DNA of 64,000 nucleotides. It comes from Streptomyces sp. NBC_00370. Its GTDB lineage: Bacteria > Actinomycetota > Actinomycetes > Streptomycetales > Streptomycetaceae. The stretch is from contig NZ_CP107968.1 in NCBI RefSeq assembly GCF_036084755.1, positions 6,828,001 through 6,892,000 of the forward strand, given 5' to 3'. Under the pieces are notes generated by a model, which saw only the letters and a program-made list of their open reading frames with translations, was not told where the DNA came from and searched no databases. Position numbers and translations under genes: made by a program. This document shows, piece by piece, positions 1 through 8,330 of this stretch. Position 1 is the stretch's first letter. Every line of letters starts with the position of its first letter.

Positions 1-224
1 ACGCCCGAGATGGCGGGCAGACCGAGACCCAGGGTGCGCAGCCGGCGTACGAGCCGCAGCCGGTCGACCGCCGCCGGATCGAACCTGCGATGTCCGCCCG
101 CGCTGCGCCGGGACTCCAGGATGCCCTCGTCGCAGTAGAAGCGCACGGTACGGACGGGGACACCGGCGAGCCGCGCCAACTCGCCGATCCCGAGCCCCGC
201 TTCATGTGCTGTGACCTCGGTCAC
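1..224 (-). CDS. MerR-family transcriptional regulator (partial, C-terminus outside window)
   Basis: The reverse strand reads a winged-helix MerR domain: an N-terminal helix-turn-helix (IGELARLAGVPVRTVRFYCD) followed by SAGGHRRFD and VDRLRLVRRLRTLGLGLPAI, the usual order for this family. About 74 residues are visible before the window edge. I chose the GTG at 224 because GGAGG lies 11 nt upstream. The gene is divergent from the enzyme starting at 291 with only 66 bp between them, so it probably controls that gene or itself. MerR proteins usually sense a small molecule through the C-terminal part, which is not visible here, so the signal is unknown. Confidence 0.85.
   Translation of the reverse strand, partial: MTEVTAHEAGLGIGELARLAGVPVRTVRFYCDEGILESRRSAGGHRRFDPAAVDRLRLVRRLRTLGLGLPAISG
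211..224. promoter_or_regulatory. Short dyad at the merR start codon
   Basis: GTGACC-tc-GGTCAC is an inverted repeat with perfect 6-bp arms. It covers the start codon of the MerR gene and faces the divergent promoter region. It could be an autoregulatory operator. This is inferred from symmetry and position only, since short dyads also occur by chance. Confidence 0.3.
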
Positions 225-290
225 GATGACTGGAACCTCCACTCGGGTGCGTCTTTTACCGTACGGATCCACCCAGCGGAAGGAAACATC

Positions 291-1055
291 ATGGGGACAC
301 CGGACGTGGCACGGCTCGCCGTACAACTGCGTGAGCAGACAGGCGCGTTCGCCGAGACGATCGAGGGCGCCGACCCGGGCGCGCGGGTACCGACCTGCCC
401 GGAGTGGCGCGTACGGGACCTGGTCGGGCACATCGGCCAGGGCCACCGATGGGCAGCGGGGATCGTGCGCGGCGGCCGGCCCACCGCTGTGCCCGACCCG
501 CGCGAGGCGGAGCCGGGCGCGCCGCAGGAGTGGGCGGGGTGGCTGGCGGCCGGCGCGGCCGAACTCGGCGACGCCGTCAGGGAGGCCGGCCCCGAAGCCG
601 AGGTGTGGACCTTCGTGGGGGAGCGGCCCGCGGTCTTCTGGCTGCGCCGGATGCTGTACGACACCTGTGTGCACCGGGCCGACGCCGCGCTCGTCTCGGG
701 CTCCGCCTTCACCCTGCCGCCCGACCTCGCGGCGGGGGCGATCTGTGAGGGCCTGGAGCTGATGTCGACGCCGGGCAGTGACCTCGTCAAACCAGCCCTG
801 GCCGGACTGCGCGGGCAGGGTGAGACGCTGCGACTGCGGCCGGCGGAAGCGTCGCTGCCGGGGTGGCTGATCACCCGCACACCGGACGGAGTGGCCTGGG
901 ACCGTGCCACGGCCGACGCCGATGTGGAGGTGAGCGCGCCCGTGCGGGACCTGCTGCTGATGTTCGCCCGGCGGCTGCCGGCCGACGACCAGGCTCTGAA
1001 GGTCACCGGCGACAGCACCCTGCTGGAACACTGGCTCGCCCGCACGGCCTTGTGA
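291..1055 (+). CDS. Maleylpyruvate isomerase-family, mycothiol-dependent-type protein
   Basis: A 254-aa protein with the actinobacterial MDMPI/DinB-like metal-binding fold. The N-terminal signature PEWRVRDLVGHIG (about residues 38-49, His47) and the later CVHRADA (His128, Asp131) match the family's metal-ligand regions, followed by a C-terminal MDMPI-type domain ending at LLEHWLA. Family members use mycothiol as a thiol cofactor in isomerase or transferase reactions, but the substrate here cannot be read from sequence. The ATG at 291 is preceded by GGAAGGA. A longer upstream reading would run through the merR promoter and was rejected. The divergent MerR gene is its likely regulator. Confidence 0.8.
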   Translation: MGTPDVARLAVQLREQTGAFAETIEGADPGARVPTCPEWRVRDLVGHIGQGHRWAAGIVRGGRPTAVPDPREAEPGAPQEWAGWLAAGAAELGDAVREAGPEAEVWTFVGERPAVFWLRRMLYDTCVHRADAALVSGSAFTLPPDLAAGAICEGLELMSTPGSDLVKPALAGLRGQGETLRLRPAEASLPGWLITRTPDGVAWDRATADADVEVSAPVRDLLLMFARRLPADDQALKVTGDSTLLEHWLARTAL

Positions 1056-1076
1056 CTGACGCACCGTCACATCTGG

Positions 1077-1342
1077 CTACCCCGCGCCTGCGAGCACGGC
1101 CTCAGCCGCCGGCGCGTACCGCGCCCGTTCTGCCGCGTCCAGCGAGCTGTGCGTGGCGCCAGCGCCGCCGGCGTCTCGGCCCGCCAGTGCGTCTCGGCTT
1201 CCAGTGCCACCGGCTTGAGGACGAGTCCCCCGGAGCGCCAGGTCTGTCCCTGGCCGCCCGGCAGCAGCCGGGGCGGTGTCCCGGAGGCGGCGCCGAAGGC
1301 GGCGAGCACGTGCGGGGGCGGTGCGCCGGGGGAGTCGCTCAT
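1077..1342 (-). pseudogene. Decayed aminoglycoside-phosphotransferase-like (TIGR02569-type) gene
   Basis: From the ATG at 1342 the reverse strand reads PPHVLAAFG, then a glycine/glutamine loop (PGGQGQTWRSGGLVLKPV) and HWRAET, which resemble the N-terminus of the actinobacterial TIGR02569 kinase-like family (about 260 aa when intact, from memory). The frame then turns into arginine-rich nonsense. In another reverse frame a natural-looking C-terminus appears (LDAAERARYAPAAEAVLAGA) and stops at TAG 1079-1077. The simplest reading is a gene that lost its middle and its frame, leaving about 55 N-terminal and 24 C-terminal codons. The family assignment is tentative; the broken structure is directly visible. 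Confidence 0.55.
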
Positions 1343-1390
1343 GCCGGGGACCGTAGGGTCAGGGATGCTCGTCCGCAGGTGATGTGATCG

Positions 1391-1424
1391 CGCCCGGCGC
1401 CTCGGTGGAGCAGTGCGCCGGGCG
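1391..1424. terminator. Perfect 10-bp stem hairpin between genes
   Basis: CGCCCGGCGC and GCGCCGGGCG form perfect 10-bp arms around a 14-nt loop. There is no T-run, which is usual for streptomycete terminators. It lies downstream of the minus gene at 1490-1771 and upstream of the decayed gene, so it could end transcription of the former. Confidence 0.45.
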
Positions 1425-1427
1425 CGT

Positions 1428-1472
1428 CGCCGCGTGTCACGGCGCCGCGTGTCACGGCGCCGCGTGTCACGG
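1428..1472. repeat. Three exact tandem copies of a 15-bp unit
   Basis: The unit CGCCGCGTGTCACGG occurs three times head to tail without a mismatch, just past the 3' end of the minus-strand gene at 1490-1771. Exact copies suggest recent slippage. The array is out of any convincing gene. Confidence 0.9.
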
Positions 1473-1489
1473 CCGCCGGTTCCGCGTGA

Positions 1490-1771
1490 TCAGAACTGGG
1501 TGACCCGGCCGCCGCCGTCGCTCGCCGACTGCCACGCCTGCACACCCGCACGGGACGCCTCGCGGGCCTGGCGCCACTTGACCGCCGCCTGCTCGGACGG
1601 GCTCACGTCCATCCGGTGGAGCGCCTTGCGTCCCGCAGTCAGCATGGCGAAGCCGGCGAGTGCCAGCCCCGCGCAGGCGAGCGCGGCGCCGGTCGCGGTG
1701 AGTACCGCTCCGGTCGTCAGGAGTCGGGTGTCGAGATCGGTCGTCCGCTGGGACTGGTGGCGAGTGCTCAT
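1490..1771 (-). CDS. Small conserved membrane protein, unknown function
   Basis: A 93-aa protein. Residues about 16-45 form a long hydrophobic stretch (LLTTGAVLTATGAALACAGL, then ALAGFAML) that would make one or two membrane segments. It is followed by a polar tail with MDVSPSEQAAVKWRQAREASRAGVQAWQ, predicted helical and cytoplasmic. I recognise this as a Streptomyces-type hypothetical protein without a known function. No partner gene is evident, as neighbours on both sides point elsewhere or are decayed. Confidence 0.7.
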   Translation of the reverse strand: MSTRHQSQRTTDLDTRLLTTGAVLTATGAALACAGLALAGFAMLTAGRKALHRMDVSPSEQAAVKWRQAREASRAGVQAWQSASDGGGRVTQF

Positions 1772-1926
1772 GCCCCCACCCTGGGACGCGCCGCCGGGTC
1801 ACGCACGCGGGCGTGGGCCATCCGCGTACCGCAGGCGGCGGACCGCCGCCACCCGCCGTGTGCTGAGATAGCTGCTGACCATGTACACGCCGGTGCGCGC
1901 ACCGGTCACGGGAGGAACCTCGCTCC

Positions 1927-2403
1927 ATGCGTAAAGCTCTGCTCGCCGCTGCCCTGATGTCGTCAACCGCCGTTCTGCTGGCCGGTTGTGGCGGCGGTTC
2001 CTCGTCGGACGCCTCGGGGGGCTCGGCGAAGGCCACGGCCGGACCGTCCAGGACACCGGCGGCCGAGGCGCCCGCGACGCCGTCGGACAGCCCGGCCGCC
2101 GGTGCGGCGGACAGTCCGGCGGGCAAGGGCCTGGACGGCACCTGGCGGCCCATCAACGACGACAGCCCCATCGCCACCCTGACGGTCACCGGCACCAAGG
2201 TCACCACCACGGGCAAGCTCGCCTGTCCCGGCACGATAACGGGGGCCGGTACGAAGAAGCCGGTGCTCACCCTGGCCTGCCAGAAGCCGGACCCGGAGCG
2301 CACAAGCGGCACCCTGGAGCAGAAGCCCGACGGCTCGGCCGTCGTCATCAACTGGGAAGGACCGGCCTGGGGCGGCATGATCGACAGCCTGAAGCGCGCC
2401 TGA
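1927..2403 (+). CDS. Secreted lipoprotein, unknown function
   Basis: 158 aa. A type II signal peptide is clear: MRKALLAAAL, hydrophobic core, then lipobox LLAGC with the lipidated cysteine at residue 21. A low-complexity Ser/Ala/Pro/Thr linker (about residues 22-70) leads to a small beta-rich domain (GLDGTWRPINDDSPIATLTV and onward, with two cysteines that could pair). Such proteins sit on the outer face of the membrane. GGAGGAACC lies upstream of the ATG. The next gene starts 20 bp after its stop and may be co-transcribed. No function can be assigned. Confidence 0.8.
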   Translation: MRKALLAAALMSSTAVLLAGCGGGSSSDASGGSAKATAGPSRTPAAEAPATPSDSPAAGAADSPAGKGLDGTWRPINDDSPIATLTVTGTKVTTTGKLACPGTITGAGTKKPVLTLACQKPDPERTSGTLEQKPDGSAVVINWEGPAWGGMIDSLKRA

Positions 2404-2423
2404 GCCGGGGCGCGAACGGCATC

Positions 2424-3005
2424 ATGACCGCCATGGCTCCCACCGATCCGCCCACCGACCCGCCCACCGATCTGCCCACTGACCCGCCCTCAGGCCAACT
2501 TCCCGCGCCACGAACCCTCTTCGGCACGCTCTGGCGCTGCGCCGGCACACTCCTGCTCGCCCTGGTGGCTCTGGCCGCCGCGGCCTGGCTGGACGCGCAG
2601 TTCGACATCGACGGGGCGACGGCCTCGCTGCCGACGACCGTCGTGAGCCTGCTGCTCGGCGCGGCCACGGTCCTGTGGCTGCGGGTGGGCCAGGCATGGA
2701 TCCTCCCCGTCCTCCTGGGCGCCGACACCGCCGGCCTCTCCGCGGCCGTCCTCATCAGCAGAGGCGTACTGGACGGCGGTCAACCGGACCGGGCCCGGCT
2801 GACCGACGGCACACTGAACGAGGTGCTGGCCGGTCTGGCGGCGCTCGGGATCGCGGTCCTGGTGGTGTCCGTCCTGTGGGCAGCCGTACGCGGACACCGG
2901 CACCCTGCCGTGCCGTTCCCCGCGAAAGACCCCCGGGCCGTCAGTTCCAGGGGAGCCGGGAGCGGTGGGTCCAGTACGCCGCCGGAGGCTCCGCCAGGTC
3001 CGTGA
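2424..3005 (+). CDS. Small multi-pass membrane protein, unknown function
   Basis: 193 aa. It opens with a proline/threonine/aspartate repeat (PTDPP, four near copies), then four hydrophobic segments at about residues 38-60, 70-88, 90-110 and 133-153, ending in a charged tail. Two in-frame ATGs (2424, 2433) are possible and neither has a strong ribosome site. It starts 20 bp after the lipoprotein stop, so translation may be coupled. Its last 65 bp overlap the 3' end of the convergent aldo/keto reductase gene, so the true C-terminus deserves checking. Function unknown. Confidence 0.6.
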   Translation: MTAMAPTDPPTDPPTDLPTDPPSGQLPAPRTLFGTLWRCAGTLLLALVALAAAAWLDAQFDIDGATASLPTTVVSLLLGAATVLWLRVGQAWILPVLLGADTAGLSAAVLISRGVLDGGQPDRARLTDGTLNEVLAGLAALGIAVLVVSVLWAAVRGHRHPAVPFPAKDPRAVSSRGAGSGGSSTPPEAPPGP

Positions 3006-3918
3006 CCAGCGGACCGAGCCGGTCAGGCCCGAGAGTGATCGCCGGGGCGCGCAGGTTCGAGTCGAGCTGGCCCGTGGTCACGGCGCCCGCGAGGACGACG
3101 TCGGACCACGGCTGCTGGAGCGCCGCCGCCAGCGCCACCGCGTCGTACGAGGTCTCCGTCGCCTCGGCGACCGGGCCGAGCAGCGGGTCGAGGCGCGCGT
3201 CGGGGCGGACGAGCCTGCCGTTGGCCAGGGCCTCCTTGATGATGACCATGCAGCCGGAGCCGTGCGCCTCGGCCAGGGCGGGTCCCGCCGACGGTTCGAG
3301 CAGGTTCCAGGTGGCCTGCACACTGCGGAACAGCGGGGCGCCGCCGACACTGACGTCGAGCGCCGCCCGGATGGTGTCGGCCTGGTCGGGACCGCTGGTC
3401 GTGATCCCGACCGTGACCCCCTCGGCGGCAAGCGCGGCGAGCCGCTTGTGCAGGCTGACATCGGTGAGGGCGGGGCTGTCGGTCGTGACGGAGTGCACCT
3501 GGTAGAGGTTCAGCCGGGAGCCCAGCAGTATCCGTGACTCGGCGAGCTGCCTGCTGTAGGTGGCCGAGCTGTGGTCCTTGACCTCCTGCTGCTCGGCCTC
3601 GATCTGCCAGTCCGCCGTGTACGTGTAACCCCACTTGCTGCCGACGACCACCCCCGGCCGCTCCGAGCCGTCGTTCAGCCACTCGGCCAGGAACTCCTCG
3701 GCCCGCCCGTACGAGCGCGCCGCGTCGAAGTACCGCACCCCGCGCTCGTACGCGTGGTCGAGCACCTTGTGCGTACGCCGTCGCATCGCGTCCACCCCCC
3801 GCCCCGTCGGCAGGTCATGCTCCCTGCCGGACGTGATGTACCCGGGCCGCCCGAGCGCGGCCAGGCCCAGGCCGATCTGGTGCTGGGCGGAGTCGAGTGA
3901 CGGCGGCTGTGTGGCCAT
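2941..3918 (-). CDS. Aldo/keto reductase
   Basis: 325 aa, the usual size of the superfamily. The catalytic tetrad is recognisable: Asp65 in YFDAARSYG, Tyr70, Lys95 in VVGSKWGY, and His142 in LYQVHSV. The enzyme is expected to be a cytosolic NADPH-dependent reductase of aldehydes or ketones with a TIM-barrel fold. The ATG at 3918 follows GAGGAG. It stands alone: downstream it overlaps the convergent membrane protein gene and upstream lies the 3' end of the VWA gene. The physiological substrate cannot be deduced. Confidence 0.9.
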   Translation of the reverse strand: MATQPPSLDSAQHQIGLGLAALGRPGYITSGREHDLPTGRGVDAMRRRTHKVLDHAYERGVRYFDAARSYGRAEEFLAEWLNDGSERPGVVVGSKWGYTYTADWQIEAEQQEVKDHSSATYSRQLAESRILLGSRLNLYQVHSVTTDSPALTDVSLHKRLAALAAEGVTVGITTSGPDQADTIRAALDVSVGGAPLFRSVQATWNLLEPSAGPALAEAHGSGCMVIIKEALANGRLVRPDARLDPLLGPVAEATETSYDAVALAAALQQPWSDVVLAGAVTTGQLDSNLRAPAITLGPDRLGPLVTDLAEPPAAYWTHRSRLPWN

Positions 3919-4056
3919 GGGGACGGCTCCTCGTTCATGGGCGGCGGGAGAGGTACGCGGTACGGGCGGTGCGCGCGGGCCCGTGCGTGATCACCGTACC
4001 GAGCGCCCGCCGGTGGAGCGCGCGTACGGGAGCGGTGTCGGCGCCGCTCCGCGTCG

Positions 4057-4071
4057 CGCGGACACTCCCTA
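4057..4071. repeat. Possible end fragment of the 172-bp CTAG element
   Basis: GCGGACACTCCCTAG is identical to the right-hand end, plus target CTAG, of the full element at 17087-17266, in the same orientation. As in that copy, the CTAG carries the TAG stop of a minus-strand gene (here the VWA gene ending at 4069). The rest of the element is absent. It could be a scar of an excised or decayed copy, or a chance 15-bp match. Confidence 0.45.
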
Positions 4072-5346
4072 GCCGTCGATGTCGACCACCCGTGCCCACG
4101 CGGGCGGCGAGTCCGGCCGGTGGTCGGGATCGTCCTCGCGCCACGAATCGCCGCGCCGCCGGGGGAACAGGCCCACCACCGTCCGGCACGGCGGCCGGGC
4201 CTGCGGCCACGGCGTCTGACCGTCCGTCAGGACCACCACCACATCGGGGCCCGGCCGCGCCTTGAGCGCCCTGGCGAAACCCGTACGCAGATCCGTACCG
4301 CCACCGCCCATCAGCGGAATCCCCTCCCCACGGCAGAGCGGATGCACGAGGTGGGCCGCAGCGTCGCACGGCAGTACGGTGACGAGATCACGACGGCCGC
4401 CCACCGCCTGGGAGATCGCGGTGACCTCCAGCAGCGCACTGCCGAGTTCGGTGTCGCTCACCGAACCGGAGGTGTCGACGACCACCGAGACCCGGGGCGG
4501 TCTGCGCCGCAGGCTCGGCAGGATCACACCGGGCAGCCCCGCCGAGCGCCGCGACGGCCGGCCGTAGCTGTAGTCCTCGCCCGCGCCGGACCCCGAGACC
4601 GCCGAGCGGATCGCCGCCCCCAGCAGCTCCCGCCACGGCTGCGGCGGGTGGAACGCCTCCTCCGCCCACCGCTTCCACCCGCGCGGCGCGCTGCCCGGCC
4701 GGCCGGTGAGGCCCCGCGCCACCAGGAAACGGACCCCGTCGCGTTCCTGTTCGCTGAGGCCGTGCGCCCCGTCGGGCCCCAGCTCCCACTCCCGCTCCCG
4801 GCCGTCGGCGCCGCTGCCGCAGTCCAGCCAGGCCAGCTCGGCGGTGTGCGGCCCGAGCCGGAACTGGTGCAGGTAGTCCTCCATCAGCTCTCCGGAGCGC
4901 AACCTCAACAGCGCCGGATGCACGGCGCCTTCGGGCCGTACGAGACCGTCGCCGTACACGTCGTCGTTGATCTCCAGGTCCGCGGCGATGTTCATCCGCA
5001 GCCGCTCCGCCGGCCCCGTCAGCCCGTGCGTCCGCGCGAACCTGTCGCCGCGTCCGTGGTGGTCGCGGAGCAGGTGCGACACCTCGTGCACCCACACACC
5101 GGCCAGTTCCTCGACCGGTGTGCGGTCGACGAAACCGGGCGACACGTAGCACCGCCAGTGCCGGTCGACGGCCATCGTCGGGACCGCGCGCGATGCGACC
5201 GTGTGCAGGGCGAACAGCGCCGTCGACAGATAGGGCCGGACCCGTGCGGCGTGCAGCCGGGCGGCGAAGAGCTTGTCGACGTCCAAGCCTCCCGGGTCGT
5301 CCGAGGTTCGCGGTGCGTCCGCGGTCGTCCCGACCTCCGCGCTCAT
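4069..5346 (-). CDS. DUF2201-type metallopeptidase-like / VWA domain protein
   Basis: 425 aa. The N-terminal half carries WVHEVSHLLRDHHGRGDR, an HExxH zinc-type motif at His87-His91, typical of the putative metallopeptidase domain found in COG3864-like proteins. The C-terminal half is a von Willebrand factor A domain with a MIDAS motif, VVVDTSGSVSDTE (Asp291, Ser293, Ser295), and a GGGGTD loop. The ATG at 5346 overlaps the MoxR stop by ATGA, so the two are translationally coupled. MoxR-VWA pairs act as ATP-driven chaperones that assemble metal centres or other complexes; the client here is unknown. The stop TAG lies in a CTAG next to a possible repeat scar. Confidence 0.85.
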   Translation of the reverse strand: MSAEVGTTADAPRTSDDPGGLDVDKLFAARLHAARVRPYLSTALFALHTVASRAVPTMAVDRHWRCYVSPGFVDRTPVEELAGVWVHEVSHLLRDHHGRGDRFARTHGLTGPAERLRMNIAADLEINDDVYGDGLVRPEGAVHPALLRLRSGELMEDYLHQFRLGPHTAELAWLDCGSGADGREREWELGPDGAHGLSEQERDGVRFLVARGLTGRPGSAPRGWKRWAEEAFHPPQPWRELLGAAIRSAVSGSGAGEDYSYGRPSRRSAGLPGVILPSLRRRPPRVSVVVDTSGSVSDTELGSALLEVTAISQAVGGRRDLVTVLPCDAAAHLVHPLCRGEGIPLMGGGGTDLRTGFARALKARPGPDVVVVLTDGQTPWPQARPPCRTVVGLFPRRRGDSWREDDPDHRPDSPPAWARVVDIDG

Positions 5347-6581
5347 CGGCCGGCCTTCGCCGCGACCTTCGTGCGGGCGGTCGTCCGGGCCGCCGCCCGG
5401 TCCGCGCGCTGCGACAGGGACACCGCCCCGGCAAGCTGCTCGATCGTGGCCGGCACCTCCCAGTCCGGCTGACGCAGCGTGGCGAGCGTCGTGGCCGGGA
5501 CGACCACCAGGTCGGGAGCGCCCGTCTCGAGCGCCCGCACCAGGAGCGTCCATGCCGCGTCCCAGCGGACCTTGTCCGGGCGTTTACGGACCGCGGCCAC
5601 CACCCCGTCGAGCACGGCCTGGCGCAGATCGCCCCGCTCGGGGAGCGGAACAGCCAGAGGGTCGGCCAGCAGCGTCTCCGGGTCGGGCAGGTCCATCCGG
5701 TCGAGACCGGCCATCAGCTCAAGCCCCGCACCGTCGCCGACGGTGCCCCTGACCAGCAGGGCGAGCGCGTCCCGCGAGGCGTCGGCCGCCGTCGCGAAAG
5801 CGATCAGACACAGCGTCATCTCCCAGCTCCGGGGGGACGGCCACGGGCCGCCCCTGCGCGTCTCGGTGGTGGGCAGCCGGTGGACGAGCGCGGGCCGGGC
5901 GGCGAGCAGCCCGCACACCGCGCGCCGGGCGACGGCCACCGACTCGGACAGCCGGCCGGGGTCGAGCCGTGGCAGCGTCGCCCGGGGCCAGGTCCCGCCG
6001 AGGCCGCGTACGACCACGTCCTGGTCGTGCGCCCACTGCAGATGGACGAAACGGTTGGCCAGCGGCGGGCTCAGCTCCCAGCCGTCGGCCGCCGACGACC
6101 GGGGGTTGGCCGCTGCCACGATCCGTACCCCCGACGGCAGCCGCAGGGCGCCGACCCGCCGCTCCAGCACCAGCCGCAGCAGGGCGGCCTGCACGGCGGG
6201 CGGCGCCGTGGACAGCTCGTCGAGGAACAGCAGCCCCCGGCCCGCCCGTACCAGCCGTACGGCCCAGTCCGGCGGTGCCATCGGCACGCCCTGTTCGGCG
6301 GGATCGTCCCCGACGACGGGCAGCCCGGAGAAGTCGGACGGCTCGTGCACACTGGCGATCACCGTGGTCAGCGGCAGGTCCAGGGCCGCCGCCAGCTGGG
6401 TCAGCGCCGCCGTCTTGCCGATGCCGGGCTCACCCCACAGCAGTACGGGCAGGTCGGCGGCGACGGCGAGGGTGAGCGCCTCCAGTTGCGCGTCGGGGCG
6501 CGGTTCGGTGGTCGTGTCGCGCAGCAGTGTCAACAGCTCTGCGGCGACGTCGAGTTGGGAGTCATGGGCAGGTACGGGCAT
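5343..6581 (-). CDS. MoxR-family AAA+ ATPase
   Basis: 412 aa. Walker A is GEPGIGKT (residues 50-57), Walker B LLFLDE (117-122), and sensor 1 is AAANP in the stretch after VRIVAAAN. An Arg-finger-like region follows in the LANRFVHL segment. The C-terminus has a helical lid and a basic tail. MoxR ATPases form hexamers that work with VWA partners, and here the partner is immediately downstream with a 4-bp ATGA overlap. It forms the middle gene of a three-gene operon with the unknown 484-aa protein upstream (98-bp gap). Confidence 0.9.
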   Translation of the reverse strand: MPVPAHDSQLDVAAELLTLLRDTTTEPRPDAQLEALTLAVAADLPVLLWGEPGIGKTAALTQLAAALDLPLTTVIASVHEPSDFSGLPVVGDDPAEQGVPMAPPDWAVRLVRAGRGLLFLDELSTAPPAVQAALLRLVLERRVGALRLPSGVRIVAAANPRSSAADGWELSPPLANRFVHLQWAHDQDVVVRGLGGTWPRATLPRLDPGRLSESVAVARRAVCGLLAARPALVHRLPTTETRRGGPWPSPRSWEMTLCLIAFATAADASRDALALLVRGTVGDGAGLELMAGLDRMDLPDPETLLADPLAVPLPERGDLRQAVLDGVVAAVRKRPDKVRWDAAWTLLVRALETGAPDLVVVPATTLATLRQPDWEVPATIEQLAGAVSLSQRADRAAARTTARTKVAAKAGR

Positions 6582-6679
6582 GAGTGATCACCTTGTGTGT
6601 GTCGGGTGGAACCGGATGGGGCTCGGGCGATGCGATGCGAGGCGATGCGAGGCGGGGCAGGGTACGGGCGGCCGGTGGG

Positions 6680-8134
6680 TCAGCGAGCCGTCGTCAGGCG
6701 CGGGTGCGAGCGGTGGTGGCGGGGGCGACGCGGGCCCGGCAGGCTGCTGTCGGCGCTGGTGCCGATCAGACCCGACCGGTACAGCCCGTAGGTGATCCGC
6801 CGTCGCGCTGCTGCCTCCAGCTCGTCCCGGAGCGCGCCGGTCCGCAGCACCGCCTCGCGGCCCAGCAGGCCCTCGACCACGGCCAGCGCACCGGCGGTGT
6901 CGCCGTGGTCGAGCCGTTCGCGCACACCGGTGAGGCAGTCGGGACGGCGGTGCGCCTCGTCGACGGCCCGCAGACAGGGGAGCGGCGTGCCGGTCAGCGC
7001 GACCAGCAGCTCCTCGCGGCGGATCTCGGCGGGGTCGTGGTCCAGTGGGACGAGCACCCCGTCGACCAGACCGATCCGGTGCTGAGCTCCACGGCACTCC
7101 ACGAGGCGCGGCTGTCCCGCCCGGTCCTGGCTCGGCGGCGGGCCGCCGGCCGGCGGGCGGTCCGGCAGCAGCGCTGCGGCGACGAGCGGGTGCAGCTGGC
7201 GGGCCGCGATCGAACCGCTGCGGATCAGCTCCAGGTCGGGCGGCACCCACGTCGCCGCGTCGGGCAGGACGGGCAGTGCCGACGCGTCGGCCGGGGGAGT
7301 GTTCGCGATCCGCAGTCGCGGCGCGCCGCCGTCCCCGTGCCTGTCCCTGTCCGGGACAAGGTCCAGGACCAGCCGGTGCCTGGATGCGAGCCGTACGGTG
7401 AAGGTGCCGCCGGTATCGGCGCTCCCGGTGGACGGGCCTTCGGCACCGAGCAGGATCGCCGCCTCGGCCGGCCAGCGATCCACGGCGCAGTGATGTCCCT
7501 GAGGCATTGCCGCCGGCAGTTCCAGGCCGCTGTCGGCGGGCGGCCCCTCGGCCCCCGACCGGACACGCAGCTCGTCGGTCCTGCGCGCGTCCCACAGATG
7601 CCGGTGCAGGTCGAAGCGGAACCGCCGGTCGGGCCGTGGATGCGGATGACGGCGGTCGCCGGCGGTGGGGAGCGAGCCGTCCCACAGCGCGAGACTGATC
7701 CGCTGACCGGAATCCGCCCAGGCCGGCGCCGTACGGGCCACGAGATACACCGGGCTCGCTTCGTCCCGCCCCGCAGCCCCTACCTGCCCTGCTGCTTCGG
7801 CCTGTCCCTGGGGCCCGTACCGGGCCAGCGCGACGGTCAGCCCCGGCCGCAGCAGCCCGTCAGGAGCGATCCTCGGCATGTGCCAGCGCAGCAGGTCCGG
7901 CGCCAGTTGGCGCAGATCGGCCCGCAGCCGGGCCGCCACATGCCTGCCGTGGGTACGCGCCACGTCACGGAGACGGAAATCGACGTCGAAGCCTGCGGCG
8001 GCACATGCCCCCGCCCAGTCACCGGCGTGCCGGCGGGCGGTCGCAGTCTCGATCATGGAGGCCGGCACGGCGAACTCGCGCACGCGCGGCCAGAAGGAAA
8101 AGCGGGCATCCCTGTTCGCGGTCGAGGTGAGCAT
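6680..8134 (-). CDS. Unknown protein of the MoxR/VWA operon
   Basis: 484 aa, first gene of the operon with MoxR and VWA. I recognise no domain. The N-terminus is mostly helical (SFWPRVREFAVPASMIETAT, HAGDWAGACAAAGFDVDF), the middle contains beta-like stretches with RFRFDLHRHLWD and FTVRLASRHRLVLDLV, and the C-terminus is again helical (RERLDHGDTAGALAVVEGLL) with a basic tail. The ATG at 8134 is chosen because AAGGTG lies 7 nt upstream; a GTG at 8140 is possible. Its constant place beside MoxR suggests a client, an adaptor or a sensor of the ATPase. That is inference from position. Confidence 0.7.
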   Translation of the reverse strand: MLTSTANRDARFSFWPRVREFAVPASMIETATARRHAGDWAGACAAAGFDVDFRLRDVARTHGRHVAARLRADLRQLAPDLLRWHMPRIAPDGLLRPGLTVALARYGPQGQAEAAGQVGAAGRDEASPVYLVARTAPAWADSGQRISLALWDGSLPTAGDRRHPHPRPDRRFRFDLHRHLWDARRTDELRVRSGAEGPPADSGLELPAAMPQGHHCAVDRWPAEAAILLGAEGPSTGSADTGGTFTVRLASRHRLVLDLVPDRDRHGDGGAPRLRIANTPPADASALPVLPDAATWVPPDLELIRSGSIAARQLHPLVAAALLPDRPPAGGPPPSQDRAGQPRLVECRGAQHRIGLVDGVLVPLDHDPAEIRREELLVALTGTPLPCLRAVDEAHRRPDCLTGVRERLDHGDTAGALAVVEGLLGREAVLRTGALRDELEAAARRRITYGLYRSGLIGTSADSSLPGPRRPRHHRSHPRLTTAR

Positions 8135-8330
8135 CAGCACTCACCTTGCGCGAACGGGACCCCCGATCTGTACACAGAAGGAGTCGTCATCGCGGCGAGA
8201 CTACCGACCCCTCGCGCCGGCCGCGAGCCATTTATGGCGACGGGCGGTGAGCGCGGCGGCCCCCTGTCGATAGTCTGCCCGGGCGGCGACCGGAACGACC
8301 GGTCGGTGCGAACAGCGAGGTGAGAGCCAC

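Noticed and set aside
90..290. Longer N-terminus of the maleylpyruvate isomerase-like protein
   Set aside because: The extension overlaps the divergent merR gene and its control region, while the ATG at 291 has a good ribosome site and family-like start.
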